Assembly (NCBI GenBank): GCA_947652115.1
Contig: OX393563.1
Coordinates: forward strand, 27,686,091 to 27,750,090
Length of the DNA stretch: 64,000 nt
Direction: 5' to 3'
Origin: Blastomussa wellsi
Taxonomy: Eukaryota > Cnidaria > Anthozoa > Scleractinia > Plerogyridae
In this document: positions 52,838 through 63,320 of the stretch, piece by piece
Position numbering within the stretch: position 1 is the stretch's first letter
Layout of the letters: each line of letters opens with the position of its first letter
The notes under the pieces: model-generated
Database searches by the model: none
Told to the model about the DNA's origin: nothing
The model's input: only the letters and a program-made list of their open reading frames with translations
Position numbers and translations under genes: made by a program

Positions 52838-55417
52838 TGGGTTCCAAACAATATTTGTCCCTTCGTTGTTGCAGAAACTTTGCGGCTTCCCTATCTCTAT
52901 TTCCAAACCTCCGAGCTTTTCGATGTTGGAAAAAGAAGGAAGCCAGAAAGTCGTTCTGCCGAACCAGTCCGTTTTGGTCTTTTCGAAAATGTCCAGGCAT
53001 TCGGACACAATTTTTGGCAGAGCTTTTGTTGCAAACACGTTGGCGATTTTCCCTTCGTTTGCCAATACAGCCCGAAATTTGCCTTTGGTTGTTTGCCTGC
53101 CGCCGACAACTTTCCACTTCGCGCGTGCAAGCGCCGCAACTTTGGTTGCAGATTCTCGCAAACATTCTTCCACCTTCTCCCGCATCTCTAGGCTTTTTCG
53201 TACCCAGACCCTTTTTGATCGCACAATGTTTCTCACCCTTGCCAGCTCTGCTTTGCGGCGAGCCAATTCTTCTTGGTCTTTTTTTCGCCTCTCGCGTCGA
53301 GCATCTTGCTCGGCCGCTTGTTGGTCCCAAGAACGTCTTCGCCATTCTTCTGCGCTTGCCGCGTCCCGCAACTCTTGCAACACTTTTTCGAGAGATCTGG
53401 TGGAAAGTGTCGAAATTTGCCGCCCTTCTGCGATTTCTGGCACTTCTTGCAGCTGGAATTTGGAGACATTTCGCCCAATTGAGCTGCATTTTGTTTGCCG
53501 CCATTCCCAAGAAACGGTTTTTGTCGATGGAAGAAGAAGTCTGGGGTCTGGGGCGCCTGGGTGCAGGTGGCAGGGCCTTTTGCTTGCCGCCAATATTGTT
53601 TTCGCTTCCTCGTCTTTTGTGTAGCAACGCAGAGGCCCTATTTCCACATCTTCTTCCTCTTTGGAGTATCGAAAAAATTCTAATTGCACTTACTGCGGCC
53701 AGCCAGATTCATTATGCCACACTTTCAACGAGTGCCACCTTTCCAAACAATTCTTTCATAATGTCTTACATCATTTCAACGAAGAAAACGCCACCTCTTT
53801 TACACAAAGTGATAAAGAACTTCTCTTTGGTAAATCTCTAAATACTATTGGTCAATTGCAACGACCCCCTCTACAAAAGAAATTAGATTATTGTATGCTA
53901 TTAGCAAAGTATTACCTTTACAATCAGAAACTAAATCAAATAGAGCGCGAGTTAAACGAATTCAAAAACAAACTTAATTTTAAATACCGCGTTGAGAAAC
54001 TTGTATAAATGTTCTAAATTAGTCAAAGTTTTTTTTGTTAGTTAGACTTTACTAGTTAAATTATGTAACTCGATGTTATTTATTTCTTCCTTATAATTTA
54101 TTTCTTCCTTTTATTTCCTTTTATTATTTGTATCTTCCTTCCCTCTGTAAATTTTGTGTGTGACATTAAAAAAAAAAGGAAAAAAAAATCTTCTTCCTGT
54201 GTGGAAAGGAGGTCGATCCGAAAAATCGGGCATGCGCGGAAACCAAAGTCGCCCTCCGCCCACACCACCGAATTTTCCCATTTCGCGTCGTCCTCCACGT
54301 TCGCTTTGGTTGGTTGCACGTGCACCCCCGATATTCTTCCTGTTTGTGTGTGCACGTACCAGCCGACAAATATGTGGCCTTGCGGGCGGTCCGCCAAAAC
54401 GAGGCAGCGGTCCAGGCAAGAAGCCAGGTTTTCCCATTGTTTGCTTGGGGGCTGGACCACGAAAAGACCTTCTCCTTCCGGCGAAACCTTTGCCAAAGTT
54501 TCCTGCAGCACCTGGTCGGCTGTTTCTCCCGAGAGCTCGTTTGTGGGGCACCCGTACATCGAAACTTCGATTCTGGTGCATCCGCGCTCTTGGACATCTG
54601 GGTGTTGGAAAGTTCAGCGCAAGTGCTCGTTTGGGCAGTCTGCATAGTCGGCAAGATGGCCGCCCACTGGTTCTCGAATCTCGCTCGCTTCGAAGTTGGA
54701 AGTGATCTTGTTGAATGCTTTTGTCCGGACCGTGCGGTCTTCTCTTTTCGAGATCCATGTGCACACGTGCTTCCCCACACTGTCGGTGTTCTGCAGAATC
54801 GTTGGCGCCTCCGAACCAATTGCAACAGAAAAGTCGCCCTGCTGGCGAAAACCTTCGAATTCTAGGTGCGCAACAAGGGCTTCGCGGTCCAACACTCCGG
54901 AAAAATCTTGCGTGTAGTCGATGTAGTAGATTCCAAAACCGAATGCGAGCAGCTGCCGTTCGAAAGCTGGCAGCGCTTCGTGCAAATCTTCCAAAGACAT
55001 TTCGGAAACGTCGATTTTGGCCACGACGTAGCCCGCTATCTCGTCTTCTGGATACAGCCTGCGCCAGTGGGACTGTGCCTTTTGCAACGTGTAGGCTTCT
55101 ATCGCTGCCATTGTTGCACGTATCGCGCTTCCGCTGGTTCCTTTTGTTTTTGCTAGGGTGTGGTGTGGACGATGCTTGTCTGCACGTATTTTCTTTTGCT
55201 GCCGTCCGGTCTTGTGCCCAGGCTCTCCTGCACAGCAAGGCCGATTTTTGCGACCACGAGTTTTGCGGAACCTTCCTCGCCTGTTGTGCAAGTGAAGCGG
55301 CCTTTTTGGAGAACGCACTCTTCGCGGCGGAGATAGCCGAACACGTAGATGTCGTCGAAAAACGCGGGCAGTCCTCGCAGTGGTTGCAGGTGTGGGTTGC
55401 CGAGGTTTCCTGCTAGA
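52838..55417 (-). repeat. right arm of the 2.04-kb inverted duplication
   Basis: 2580 bp including a 529-bp LINE insert and one 11-bp duplication. Homology to the left arm ends at 52838/51183, after a shared GGAACCCAATT. Confidence 0.9.
53659..54187 (+). mobile_element. 5'-truncated LINE tail with 11-bp target duplication
   Basis: An open frame to 54008 encodes a zinc-finger-like CTYCGQPDSLCHTFNEC followed by a helical tail, the usual C-terminal end of L1/Tx1-type reverse transcriptases. A 3' UTR and an A-rich tail (54170-54187) follow. ATCTTCTTCCT flanks it at 53648-53658 and 54188-54198, and the left arm at about 50350-50372 shows the unoccupied sequence. This is textbook target-primed reverse transcription. 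Confidence 0.92.
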
Positions 55418-55587
55418 TAGTCGACTTTCGAGATGTCCGGCAAGAGGTTGGTATCCCAGGCGTTCTCGAGAAGAAGATGGGTGGCCACGTTTCTCTCGCA
55501 ACGGAGGCCCATGCTTTCGAATGTTTTTTGCACTGCCATTTGTAGCTGTAGTTTTGTTTGTTGTCAAAATATGCAAATATTTTTCGG

Positions 55588-55911
55588 CTACATATGTTCA
55601 ATTGGGAGAAAAATTTGCGAAAAAAAAATTTGTTGGACTTTGGTAGACTTTATTTTTTTTTCCGCTCCTATAATGTTTTTTAACGTATGTAGTTCTTCTT
55701 TTGTCAAATCTATGTTCTTTGCTTTTTGTTCTCTTGCGAACGCTAAAATATCTCGGTTGTTTTGGTTTTCTCTGGTTGGAAGCATCCACCATACACGAAG
55801 CCATTCCCTGTAATTTGTTTGTGATATCATAAACCTGCCATGTACGTCTTCATTTTCGGGGTTTTGTTCTTGTTCAAGAAATTCTTCCAGAAATTCGTTT
55901 GGTACTGCCAT
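55588..55911 (-). CDS. unrecognised 107-residue protein upstream of Rep-like gene
   Basis: From ATG 55911: acidic N-terminus (FLEEFLEQEQNPENED), then ISQTNYREWLRVWWMLPTREN and a charged helical C-terminal half. Same strand as and 48 bp upstream of the right large gene. No family recognised. The last residues run into AT-rich DNA, so the true end may differ. Confidence 0.4.
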   Translation of the reverse strand: MAVPNEFLEEFLEQEQNPENEDVHGRFMISQTNYREWLRVWWMLPTRENQNNRDILAFAREQKAKNIDLTKEELHTLKNIIGAEKKIKSTKVQQIFFSQIFLPIEHM

Positions 55912-56059
55912 GTTTTCGTATATTCTTGTGCTTATATTTCTTCAAATGTTATATAATTTTAGCACACAATATGCTTGCGCGAATATTTCTTCAAATGGAA
56001 AATTAATTCTTGCACACAATATTGCAAGTGCTTGCATTTCTTCAAATGGAAATATGTTT

Positions 56060-56460
56060 CCTTCTCTCCGCCGTCCATCGCTTTGCGGGTTTGTTGTCGA
56101 AATGTGTTTTCGTTTTGTCGCTTCCCTCGCTTGGTTGGATTGTTGTTTCGCCTGGCGGGTCGAAACTCCTTTTGTCGCCGTCCATTCCCTCGCTTGGTTG
56201 GTTTGTTGTTTCGCTTGGCTTGGCTTGGCTTGGCTTGGCTGGTTTGTCACCGCTTGGCTTGGCTTGGCTGGTTTGTCACCGCTTGGCACACCTCAAGCTA
56301 CCAACCCGCTGGAACCACCCCGGTGTCACCCCCTGCCACAACCCCTGGCACCACCCCCCTGGCACCCCTGCCATCACCCTCCTGACGCCCCAGCCACCAC
56401 CCCCCTGCCACACCCTGGCACTCCTTACACCAGCTGTGCCAGAACCCACATCTTTTTTGT
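56060..56460 (+). repeat. CTTGG-rich minisatellite, second copy
   Basis: Same unit types as 19.24-19.69 kb (TCGCTTGGTTGGTTTGTTGT, CTTGGCTTGGCTTGGCTGG), the same AAGCTACCAACCCGCTG junction and a C-rich tail. It ends in a short AAT microsatellite (56466-56490). It flanks the GC-rich block. Confidence 0.8.
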
Positions 56461-56490
56461 GTGTTAATAGTAATAATAATAATAATAATT

Positions 56491-57258
56491 ATAAACTTCT
56501 AGTCTAACGGCCTCTGCAGAAACAAGGTTAAAAAGCGAACGAAGAATCAGCTGATTCTCTTTTGAAAGGAAAGTCAACATAATGGCGCTTAGCGGGGGGA
56601 AAGTTATTTGCTAGGGTTGGTACAACAGATGCAAAATGTTTGTTGAAAACATGAGCTGATAGGGTCTCCCGATAGGGTCTTTCGCAACATTTTCATAGTC
56701 CGAAGGATCTTTAATAGAAGTTTACTTCTTCTTGATTTACGTCCAAGGTAAGAGTCGACAATAGAGTCGAAAATAGACATCTGGCGGCAGTCAAAGATGC
56801 GAAAGACAACATAATTTCAAGTAGTTTAACGTACTAGCCGCCAACATTATTCAGTTTTCTATGTAAGGGCTAACCTGATAATCAAAAGGCAAGAAAGAAA
56901 TAATGAAAAAGCTGAGTAATCTGTAAAAATTAAACGTCGTTGACATCCTCGGAGAACCAAGGGAAGTAAGTGGGGGTGAGAGGAAGTCTAAATCGACAAA
57001 AGAAAAAAAACGTTTTAATTAAGAGAAAAAATAGGGAGGATTAATCCTCTTATATTTAGAGAGTGAAGAGATAGAGCTGGGAATGGGTCTATTTGTGTCA
57101 TCGGAGGTGCTCTGGATTTATTTGAGAGGATTAAACCATTTCATAGTTTCTCTCCACTACGTAATTCACTAATTATTTTCGTGATGACAAGGTAATGACA
57201 GACCTGCTCGGACTCCCCATGTGGCTTTTTAGTGCGCGCCGCCTAGGATGCCTTCAGA
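56491..57258. other. non-coding, nothing recognised
   Basis: AT-rich DNA between the minisatellite and the Penelope fragment; no gene or RNA is seen. Confidence 0.5.
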
Positions 57259-59161
57259 TTATATTTTTGCTCTAACGAGCGTGTCTTTGAGTGATTTGCC
57301 CTTTTTGTAGGAGATTATTGGAGGTTTTTGAAAAATAGTTTTCAGCAAAGGCTGGTTTTGTATGAGGCTCCAATGCTCCATAAGTATTTGTTTTAAATTT
57401 TTAATTGCCGGATGGTACGTTGTGACAAAAGGAAGTAGCCTCTCTTGACCTCTTTTCTTTTGTGTTAGTGCCGATTGTCTAGAGGCAAAAGTTGCCTCTG
57501 ACAGGGACCTTTCTATAATGTTTTCTGGGTAGCCCCGTAAGCTAAGGCGTTGTTTGAATTTCAAAAGGCTCTCTTCAAATGTTTTTTTTGAAGAGTTCGT
57601 TCGAAGCAGTCTTATTGCTTCGCCTTTAATGAAACCATGTTTTACGCCTGGTGGGTGGCACGAGGCGTAGTGTGTATACTGAAAGGTCTCGGTAGGCTTG
57701 TAATGAGTTTTTATATCCAAGATGGAATCTTTTGTGAATCTTTCCCCTTTAAACACTGTGGTGTCTAGGAAAGTGATTGTGTTCTCTGAAATTTCGGCCG
57801 TAAATTTTATAGTAGGGTGGAAATTGTTAGCTTGCACAATAAAACGTTCTACTTGTTTTCTTTCGCAATCCCAAAGGGAGAAAACGTCATCAATGTAACG
57901 TTTCCATTCTCTTGGCTTGGTATCGCTTTGTTGGATGAGTTTTGTTTCAATTTCCGCCATGAAAATGTTGGCAAAAGACACTGCCATTTTCGTTCCCATA
58001 GCGGTTCCGTGTGTTTGGAGATAATTCTCCTCATTAAATTGAAACGAGTTTTCGTTAAGAATTAAGCCAAGCATTTCCCTAAAGTGGTGTGTAGGGATGG
58101 GTTTGTTATTTTTGTAGAACTTTTCGTATGCTTCGCATACTATGTTGATACCTTCTTTTTGAGGTATATTTGTGTGCAAGCTACAGACGTCCATTGATAC
58201 TAGAACAGTATCTTGGCCTATCTTTGTTTTTTCTATGAAATTGATAAAATCAGTGGTATCCTTGATATAGGATGGTTGTGTTTGCGCGATAGGCTGGAGT
58301 AAAGTATCCACATATGATGATATTTTCTCAGTTGGGCCGTCACAACCTGAGATAATAGGTGTGCCAACTGGTGTTGGCTTGTGTATTTTCGTGAGCGTAT
58401 AGAATATCGGTATTCTTGGTGGTTTGGGAGTTTGTGTTAGCCATTTGTTAGTTATGTCATCAATATGTTTGCCCCGATGTTTTTACTATCGCTGCTTTTA
58501 GGGGTTTGTAATGATCCCTGTTGTCGAGTTGCATTTGTGCTTCTCTTATTTTTTCTGTTTTGTTCATGATGACTGTTGTTGTGCCTTTGTCTGCTTTTTT
58601 AAGGTTTATGGCAGAGTTGTTTATTACCTCATCGCGTGACAAATTGTTTTTTGGCTTATTAACACTGATCTCAGAAAGGTGTGTTTTGACACTTTCCAAG
58701 TAGCTTTCAAGGGCAACAGAAGGTTGAACCGGTGGCATCCAGTTTGATTTAACATGAAAAGGATGTGGTTCTTTATTTTGTCCGTGAAAGATAAATTGTA
58801 GGCGCATACGCCTTGCGAAATGTTCAAAGTCTCGCAAGAGTTGTCGCCTAATTATAGATTCGTTAGTCACGGGTGTTGGTATAAATTTGAGACCCTTTGA
58901 TAGCACGCTTACTTGGTTGTCAGTAAGATGAAAGTCTGAGAGATTTTTAAGGAATTTTTCATTTTTCTCCCTTTCTTTGGCGGAACGCCTGTGTTTTAAA
59001 GTCATTCTACGCTCTTTTCTTCTAGATGTTTTTGTTTTGCTTTTGTTGAAAGCAGTATTCTTAGAGTCAGAGAACACACTGGATGTTACAAGCTTGTACA
59101 CAAATATACCACAAGAAGAGGGTATCACAACAGTATGCACGGCATACGAAAAATTCCACAA
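57259..59161 (-). pseudogene. Penelope-like retroelement, N-terminal and RT regions
   Basis: Upstream frame (58460-59161): basic leader, then LLRDFEHFARRMRLQFIFHG and NLKKADKGTTTVIMNK, the N-terminal signature of Penelope-like proteins. A bridging piece in another frame carries YTLTKIHKPTPVG and PIISGCDGPTE. The 350-codon frame (57259-58311) has RT motifs SMDVCSLHTNIP, GTAMGTKMAVSFANIFM, active site YIDDVFSLWD, FLDTTVF and a thumb ending LRGYPENIIERSL. It stops at AKI with no GIY-YIG endonuclease. One frameshift or stop near 58465 and one near 58312 break it. Confidence 0.85.
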
Positions 59162-59790
59162 TTATAAACCTCCAATCCCGTCCCACTACCTCAAAGACAT
59201 GCTTGGCCTAATTCTAAAAGAAAATTCATTCCAGTTTATGGAAAATAATTTCCTGCAGACTTTTGGGACTGCGATGACGAAAACGGCAGTAGCATTTGCC
59301 AACATCTTCATGGGGAAAATAGAATCTGAAATAATAAGCCAAAGCATAACAAAACCGAGAGAATGGAAACGTTACATCGACGACATTTTCTCACTTTGGG
59401 ACACGGACAAAGAGGAAATTACCCTGTTTATTTGTGTTTCTTCTCAGAACAAATTCTTCTGAGACAACGTTTAAAAATAGAATCTCAAACTTCAAATCAC
59501 GCCTAGAAGCGCGTGGATATAACGAGAAAATGATACATACAACGTTGTCTGAAGTCCACTTCAACAGCAGACAGTCGGCCCTTAAACAAAAACCAAAATC
59601 TAAGAAACAGATCTTGCCATTTATAACGACATACCACCCATCGGTGCGAAATCTAAAAAAACATACTCATGTCTAACTGGGACTTAATAAAAAGGCAGCC
59701 TTTGCTGAACTCCATCTTCAAAGATCCCCCTATCATATCCTACAAAAGGGGAAAATCTCTCAAAGACATACTCGTTAGAGCTAAAATATG
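59076..59790 (+). pseudogene. second Penelope-like fragment, opposite orientation
   Basis: Plus-strand pieces DVTSLYTNIPQEEGI, FGTAM-TKTAVAFANIFMGK, REWKRYIDDIFSLWDTD, then after an internal deletion at about 59432 LLRTNSSETTFKNRISNF and RGYNEKMIHTTLSEVHF. Closely related to, but distinct from, the minus-strand copy; the two abut head to head near 59076. Confidence 0.8.
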
Positions 59791-61208
59791 AAGGAGTAGT
59801 ATAGGTGGCTCAATGGGGGCCTAACCAATCACAGAGCAGCTCAGAGCACACGTGACGCGTCTCGACCAATCAGATTGCCGGATTTAATCCAAGATGGCCG
59901 AAATACTTTTTGATGAGCAAAAATTATTCAGTCTGACGTCATCCCTGAGGAAAACTGCGCCCCAGACCTCTACGGAGGTTCTGGACCCGTCTCACGGATT
60001 TCCAGGGCTAATCGATAAAAATCGATAATGGGATGACGTCATGGCTTTCCGGTCCCCCGCTCCTGAAGGGAGCGTATTATTTTCCAGTCCTTTCGCTAGA
60101 TGGGGCACTCCTCTTTGGAGTTAAAAATGAGGAGGAGAAACACAGATTGATTTTTTAGTGGATTTGAAATGGAAAATCATGAATAGACTGCTTAAACCTC
60201 GCTGATGAAGGATTCATCTATCCTTTTACGGTCTTGAAGACATGATGTCATGGCGCTTACAAACGTGTTTTGAATTCGAATCACGGACCTGTACACGAAG
60301 TTAATTAGGCTTTTCAAGACTTTTGAACACAAAATGGTAATGTACAATGTTGCTTCGAATTTGTATTTAAGTTTTAGAAAGATCGGTAAAGCCACTGAAT
60401 TATGAATTGAATGCAAAAGCCGTCTGCTAAAATTTGAACTTTCCACTTTTAGCATGAAGCCGAGTGAAGTGTGAATAAACTAATTACGCATGCAGAATTG
60501 CACGGCTTTGAAATTTTCGATATTTTGATATTTTGAGTACATTTCGTGGGTTCATCTTCAATGACATTTAATTCGAAGCAAAGTTTATTTGAAGTTTCTA
60601 TTATATTTCAATCTTTTGTTCAAAATTTTAGCCTTTTTGGAGCGAATGAAACCGAGTGAAGTGTGACTAAACTAATTACGCATGCAGAATTGCACGGCTT
60701 TGAAATTTTCGATATTTTGATATTTTGAGTACATTTCGTGGGTTCATCTTCAATGACATTTAATTTGAAGCAAAGTTTATTTGAAGTTTCTATCTTTTGT
60801 TCAAAATTTTAGCCTTTTTGGAGCGAACAGATTTGGCACTTGCACGCACATGCTTATCTGATTGAGACGTCCCGCCGCTTTCATTTAAATTAAGCGCTTT
60901 CAGTGTCGCCGGAACTATTTACAAATTGAACGCAACGATATATGAGCGAGTGCTACATAGAATAAATAAAAATAAATAATTAAAATAGAATAAAATCACA
61001 CAGAGATTTTTTCAAAATTGTTTTAATTACAATTCTAATATCATACATTGCATTTCTAAAGTTTACAAAACGTGACAATCGCTTGCAAAATAAAAGTCCA
61101 ATTCTCCTATCATACATGGCATTTCTAAACGCGACAATGCAAAATAAAAGTCTTCACAAATTTTATAGTAGCGTGTGCTACATCAACAAATCACAGATGT
61201 TGTTTTGT
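59791..61208. other. non-coding interval before the viral cluster
   Basis: Contains the tandem duplication at 60461-60827 and, at 61020-61250, two to three short repeats of CAAAATAAAAGTCTTCAC with AATAAA sites, possibly the 3' end region of the adjacent minus-strand viral genes. No gene recognised. Confidence 0.45.
60461..60827. repeat. 192-bp tandem duplication
   Basis: The block CGAGTGAAGTGTGA...GCCTTTTTGGAGCGAA occurs at 60461 and 60653 with few differences and a small deletion in the second copy. It lies outside the viral genes and could be part of an element terminus. Confidence 0.85.
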
Positions 61209-61499
61209 TTACAAAATAAAAGTCTTCACAAATTTTATACGTTTGAGTGCTTTTTTAAGATTCTCACCTAGAAACACGGTTGTAAAGTTCCACTCCTCGA
61301 TATCGTAATATTCTCCATAAATTGAACCACAGCAAGTCAAGAAAACGCGACCACCCCACTTGGTTACTATGTCGCCCCATTTGATTTCTTTCACGAACTT
61401 CTCGTGATCAGCGTTGTGCACTCTGTGAATGGGTTGTGTACACGTGGGAGGTTCCTGGCCACAGACTACACAGCATGAAGGTAAATTTCCACAAGACAT
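61209..61499 (-). CDS. small Cys-rich protein of adintovirus-type cluster
   Basis: 96 residues from ATG 61499 (MSCGNLPSCCVVCGQEPPTC). Cys pairs at both ends of the N-terminal half (CCVVCG, LTCCG) suggest a zinc-binding fold; the tail is basic. The 28 upstream in-frame residues are hydrophobic junk from AT-rich leader, so I use the internal ATG. No family recognised. Early regulatory proteins of this size lie at the ends of adintovirus genomes, but that role is a guess. Confidence 0.45.
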   Translation of the reverse strand: MSCGNLPSCCVVCGQEPPTCTQPIHRVHNADHEKFVKEIKWGDIVTKWGGRVFLTCCGSIYGEYYDIEEWNFTTVFLGENLKKALKRIKFVKTFIL

Positions 61500-61639
61500 G
61501 ACTGATAAAATAAAACAAAAATCAAAAAAAAAAATAGTAATGCAATAAAATGTTCCATCAAAGGTCCATAAAATGCAGATCAACGGTCCATAAAATGTTC
61601 AATAAAATGTAGATTAACGGTCCATAAAATGTTCCACAA

Positions 61640-61903
61640 TTAAGAGTTCAATTTATCGAAGGCCTCTGCCCATCTCAGCAAATCGACCCACAAAGAAAGC
61701 ACTTCAGGGTCATCTGAAGTAGCATCCCAGGATATCTGAATTATCCTATCAAGGAACCACGGCCCATCTTCAATCAGATCAACCATGTCTTGGTAACGGG
61801 TACCTTTGCAATTTTCTTTATCTGCGTCCAACTTCCATTCCATCAAAGCAGTCGCTTCTTCATATGTGTCCAACAATAGTTGTTTCTCAACTCTCTCACT
61901 CAT
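61640..61903 (-). CDS. unrecognised acidic 87-residue protein
   Basis: From ATG 61903 (MSERVEKQLLLDTYEEA). Acidic and Trp-rich (four Trp in the second half: GPWFLD, ISWDAT, LWVDLLRWAEAF), predicted all-helical. Intact, same strand and spacing as its neighbours. Function unknown. Confidence 0.5.
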   Translation of the reverse strand: MSERVEKQLLLDTYEEATALMEWKLDADKENCKGTRYQDMVDLIEDGPWFLDRIIQISWDATSDDPEVLSLWVDLLRWAEAFDKLNS

Positions 61904-62106
61904 CTTCAAAGGGTAACTGGTGGTGTGGGATGGAAAGCGAATGCCTTATATACATTCAAAACAGGTCACGTGATACCAAGGGTATGGGGATGGGGGGGTA
62001 TCCCCCCTATGAGAGGTTCAACACACTATACAAGGAACTCACTTGTTGAAGAACAAATTTTTTTAATTGCAAACGATGTAACAACAATTGTCAATAAAAG
62101 ACTTTA

Positions 62107-62472
62107 TTACAACTTGAGTTTTTTCTTGGCTTGCATGATACGTCTCACGATACGTTCTGTCATGGTTTTCTTGCCGGGTAACTTGTTGATCGCACTTATC
62201 ATCTTAGCGTCCGCTACCCACTTGTCTTGTAGGTTCTTAGCACGAGAATAATCGATGTCGTGGGTTCTTGCAATCCGATCCAGACGATTGATGCCCTTGT
62301 CGCCTCGTTTAAGTCTCTTTTTCAAATGAGTGCCAGGTCCCATGAACTGATATCCGGGCCAATGAAATTCCATGCCGGTTTTTGCCAGTAATTTCTGGAT
62401 GTCGAATCCCCCTCCACTAGTCGTCGTCTTCCTCTTCCTCGTACGACTCTTCTTCTTCGTCGGTTTCGTCAT
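62107..62472 (-). CDS. parvovirus-type phospholipase A2 domain protein
   Basis: 121 residues from ATG 62472: a very basic N-terminus (KKKSRTRKRK), a Gly-rich hinge, then the calcium loop YQFMGPGTHL (residues about 41-50) and the catalytic helix RLDRIARTHDIDYSRA with the His-Asp pair (about 70-71). This combination is the viral PLA2 of parvovirus VP1, also present in adintovirus/Polinton-type genomes, used to breach endosomal membranes during entry. Both active-site elements appear intact. It overlaps the upstream gene by 56 bp in another frame. A basic C-terminus follows. Confidence 0.8.
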   Translation of the reverse strand: MTKPTKKKSRTRKRKTTTSGGGFDIQKLLAKTGMEFHWPGYQFMGPGTHLKKRLKRGDKGINRLDRIARTHDIDYSRAKNLQDKWVADAKMISAINKLPGKKTMTERIVRRIMQAKKKLKL

Positions 62473-63082
62473 ACTCGGGCTCTAAAGGACGTCTCAGTTT
62501 CTTGCCTTTGTGCCAATCTTCCCACTCGGGTGCCGGTTTCAATCGCTCGGCTTCTGTTTTTCTCTTCCTCTTGAACAGACCTGTCAGTTTTTCTTTGAAA
62601 GTCGTTTTTGGTGGTCCTTGGTCTGCGTGGGACGTGGACGGTGTGGCAGGTTGTCGTTTGATCGTTTTCTTGCGTGGAACTGATTTGGATTGCGTCGAGG
62701 ATTCCTTTTTAACCACGACGGCGGGCGTTGCTGCTGTTGCTGCTGCAGCAGCTGTCGCCTTGTTGGCTTTGACGATTTGTTTCAACATGTTTTCCAAGGG
62801 AGCGTTTAAGAGCACGTCGTCGTCGTCGTCGTCATCGTCGGGTGCACTGCGAACGGTCACGGGTCCTCGTCGGATGCGTCGGCCGAGTTTACCCACTTCC
62901 TTGGCAATCGGTTTGGTTTTCTTCACGGCCAGACCCGGAGGTAAGTGTTTCTCCAACAATTGTTTCTCGGCAGACAATCGAGCCGCCTTGTTCAATAGCG
63001 CGCTCTGTGTCAACTTGCCTTTGTAGTGGTCCGTCAATCGGTCGAACTCCGAGGACGGGATCATGAGCACTTCTCGCGTCAT
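62417..63082 (-). CDS. late virion-associated-like protein, charged
   Basis: Start taken as ATG 63082 (MTREVLMIPSSEFDRL); the longer frame begins at GTG. Residues about 1-65 form a helical domain (DHYKGKLTQSALLNKAARL, EKQLLEKHLPPG); then an Asp run (eight), an Ala-rich linker, a basic stretch with FKRKRK, and a Glu/Asp tail. Similar MIP-EF-L--Y--LT--ALLNKA starts occur in small proteins of Polinton/adintovirus clusters. Role probably structural or assembly; inferred from position only. Confidence 0.55.
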   Translation of the reverse strand: MTREVLMIPSSEFDRLTDHYKGKLTQSALLNKAARLSAEKQLLEKHLPPGLAVKKTKPIAKEVGKLGRRIRRGPVTVRSAPDDDDDDDDVLLNAPLENMLKQIVKANKATAAAAATAATPAVVVKKESSTQSKSVPRKKTIKRQPATPSTSHADQGPPKTTFKEKLTGLFKRKRKTEAERLKPAPEWEDWHKGKKLRRPLEPEYDETDEEEESYEEEEDDD

Positions 63083-63320
63083 CGGCACACTCCTGGCACA
63101 ACTCGCGCGTTTTACCTTGGGCGACGACTCTGCAGTCGAGACACAAACGTTCGTCCGCGTACTTCCAGGAGGTGTGTTGGCGGCGTAGATCGTGGTAGGC
63201 TTTATACCAATGGTCTCTGTTTTCTTCCACGCGTTCCAAACGTTCTCGTAGCTCTCTCGTTTCCGACAATAGGTAGGCCACGCGTTGCTTCCACCCTTTT
63301 AACCGCTCTTGCAGTGACAT
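62889..63320 (-). CDS. coiled-coil protein with CxxC pairs, overlapping gene
   Basis: 143 residues from ATG 63320 (MSLQERLKGWKQRVAYLL). Residues 10-50 are a strong coiled coil (ETRELRERLERVEENRDHW); residues about 64-85 have CLDC...CQEC, a likely zinc site. It overlaps the preceding gene by 22 bp and the next by 194 bp in another frame, so the C-terminal third could be non-genuine. No family recognised. Confidence 0.5.
   Translation of the reverse strand: MSLQERLKGWKQRVAYLLSETRELRERLERVEENRDHWYKAYHDLRRQHTSWKYADERLCLDCRVVAQGKTRELCQECADDARSAHDPVLGVRPIDGPLQRQVDTERAIEQGGSIVCRETIVGETLTSGSGREENQTDCQGSG

Larger units (their letters stand above)
52838..55539 (-). pseudogene. large virus-like protein, possibly Rep-like, right copy (broken, LINE inserted)
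   Basis: Starts at ATG 55539 (MAVQKTFESMGLRCERN), so it preserves the N-terminus missing on the left, but lacks the C-terminal part present there. A frameshift near 55155, a frame change near 54610, and the LINE at 53659-54187 break it. It keeps GSEAPTILQNTDSVGKHVC, RTKAFNKITSNFEASEIREP, TRIEVSMYGC and the coiled coil (53240-53420). Each copy is intact across sites where the other is shifted (for example at 55155 versus left, and at 49700 versus right), so lesions arose after duplication. Function as discussed for the left copy. Confidence 0.5.

Noticed and set aside
52417..53841. Plus-strand frames of 400-520 codons across 51.6-53.8 kb
   Set aside because: They run antisense to the right copy of the large gene and to the coiled-coil gene, have Cys/Phe/Arg-rich low-quality composition, and cross the inverted-arm and LINE junctions.
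55910..56507. 185- and 165-codon plus-strand frames
   Set aside because: Low-complexity translation of the second minisatellite and proline-rich tail.
61500..61583. N-terminal hydrophobic extension of the 61.2-kb Cys-rich protein
   Set aside because: AT-rich leader read as Phe/Ile; the internal ATG at 61499 gives a protein-like start.
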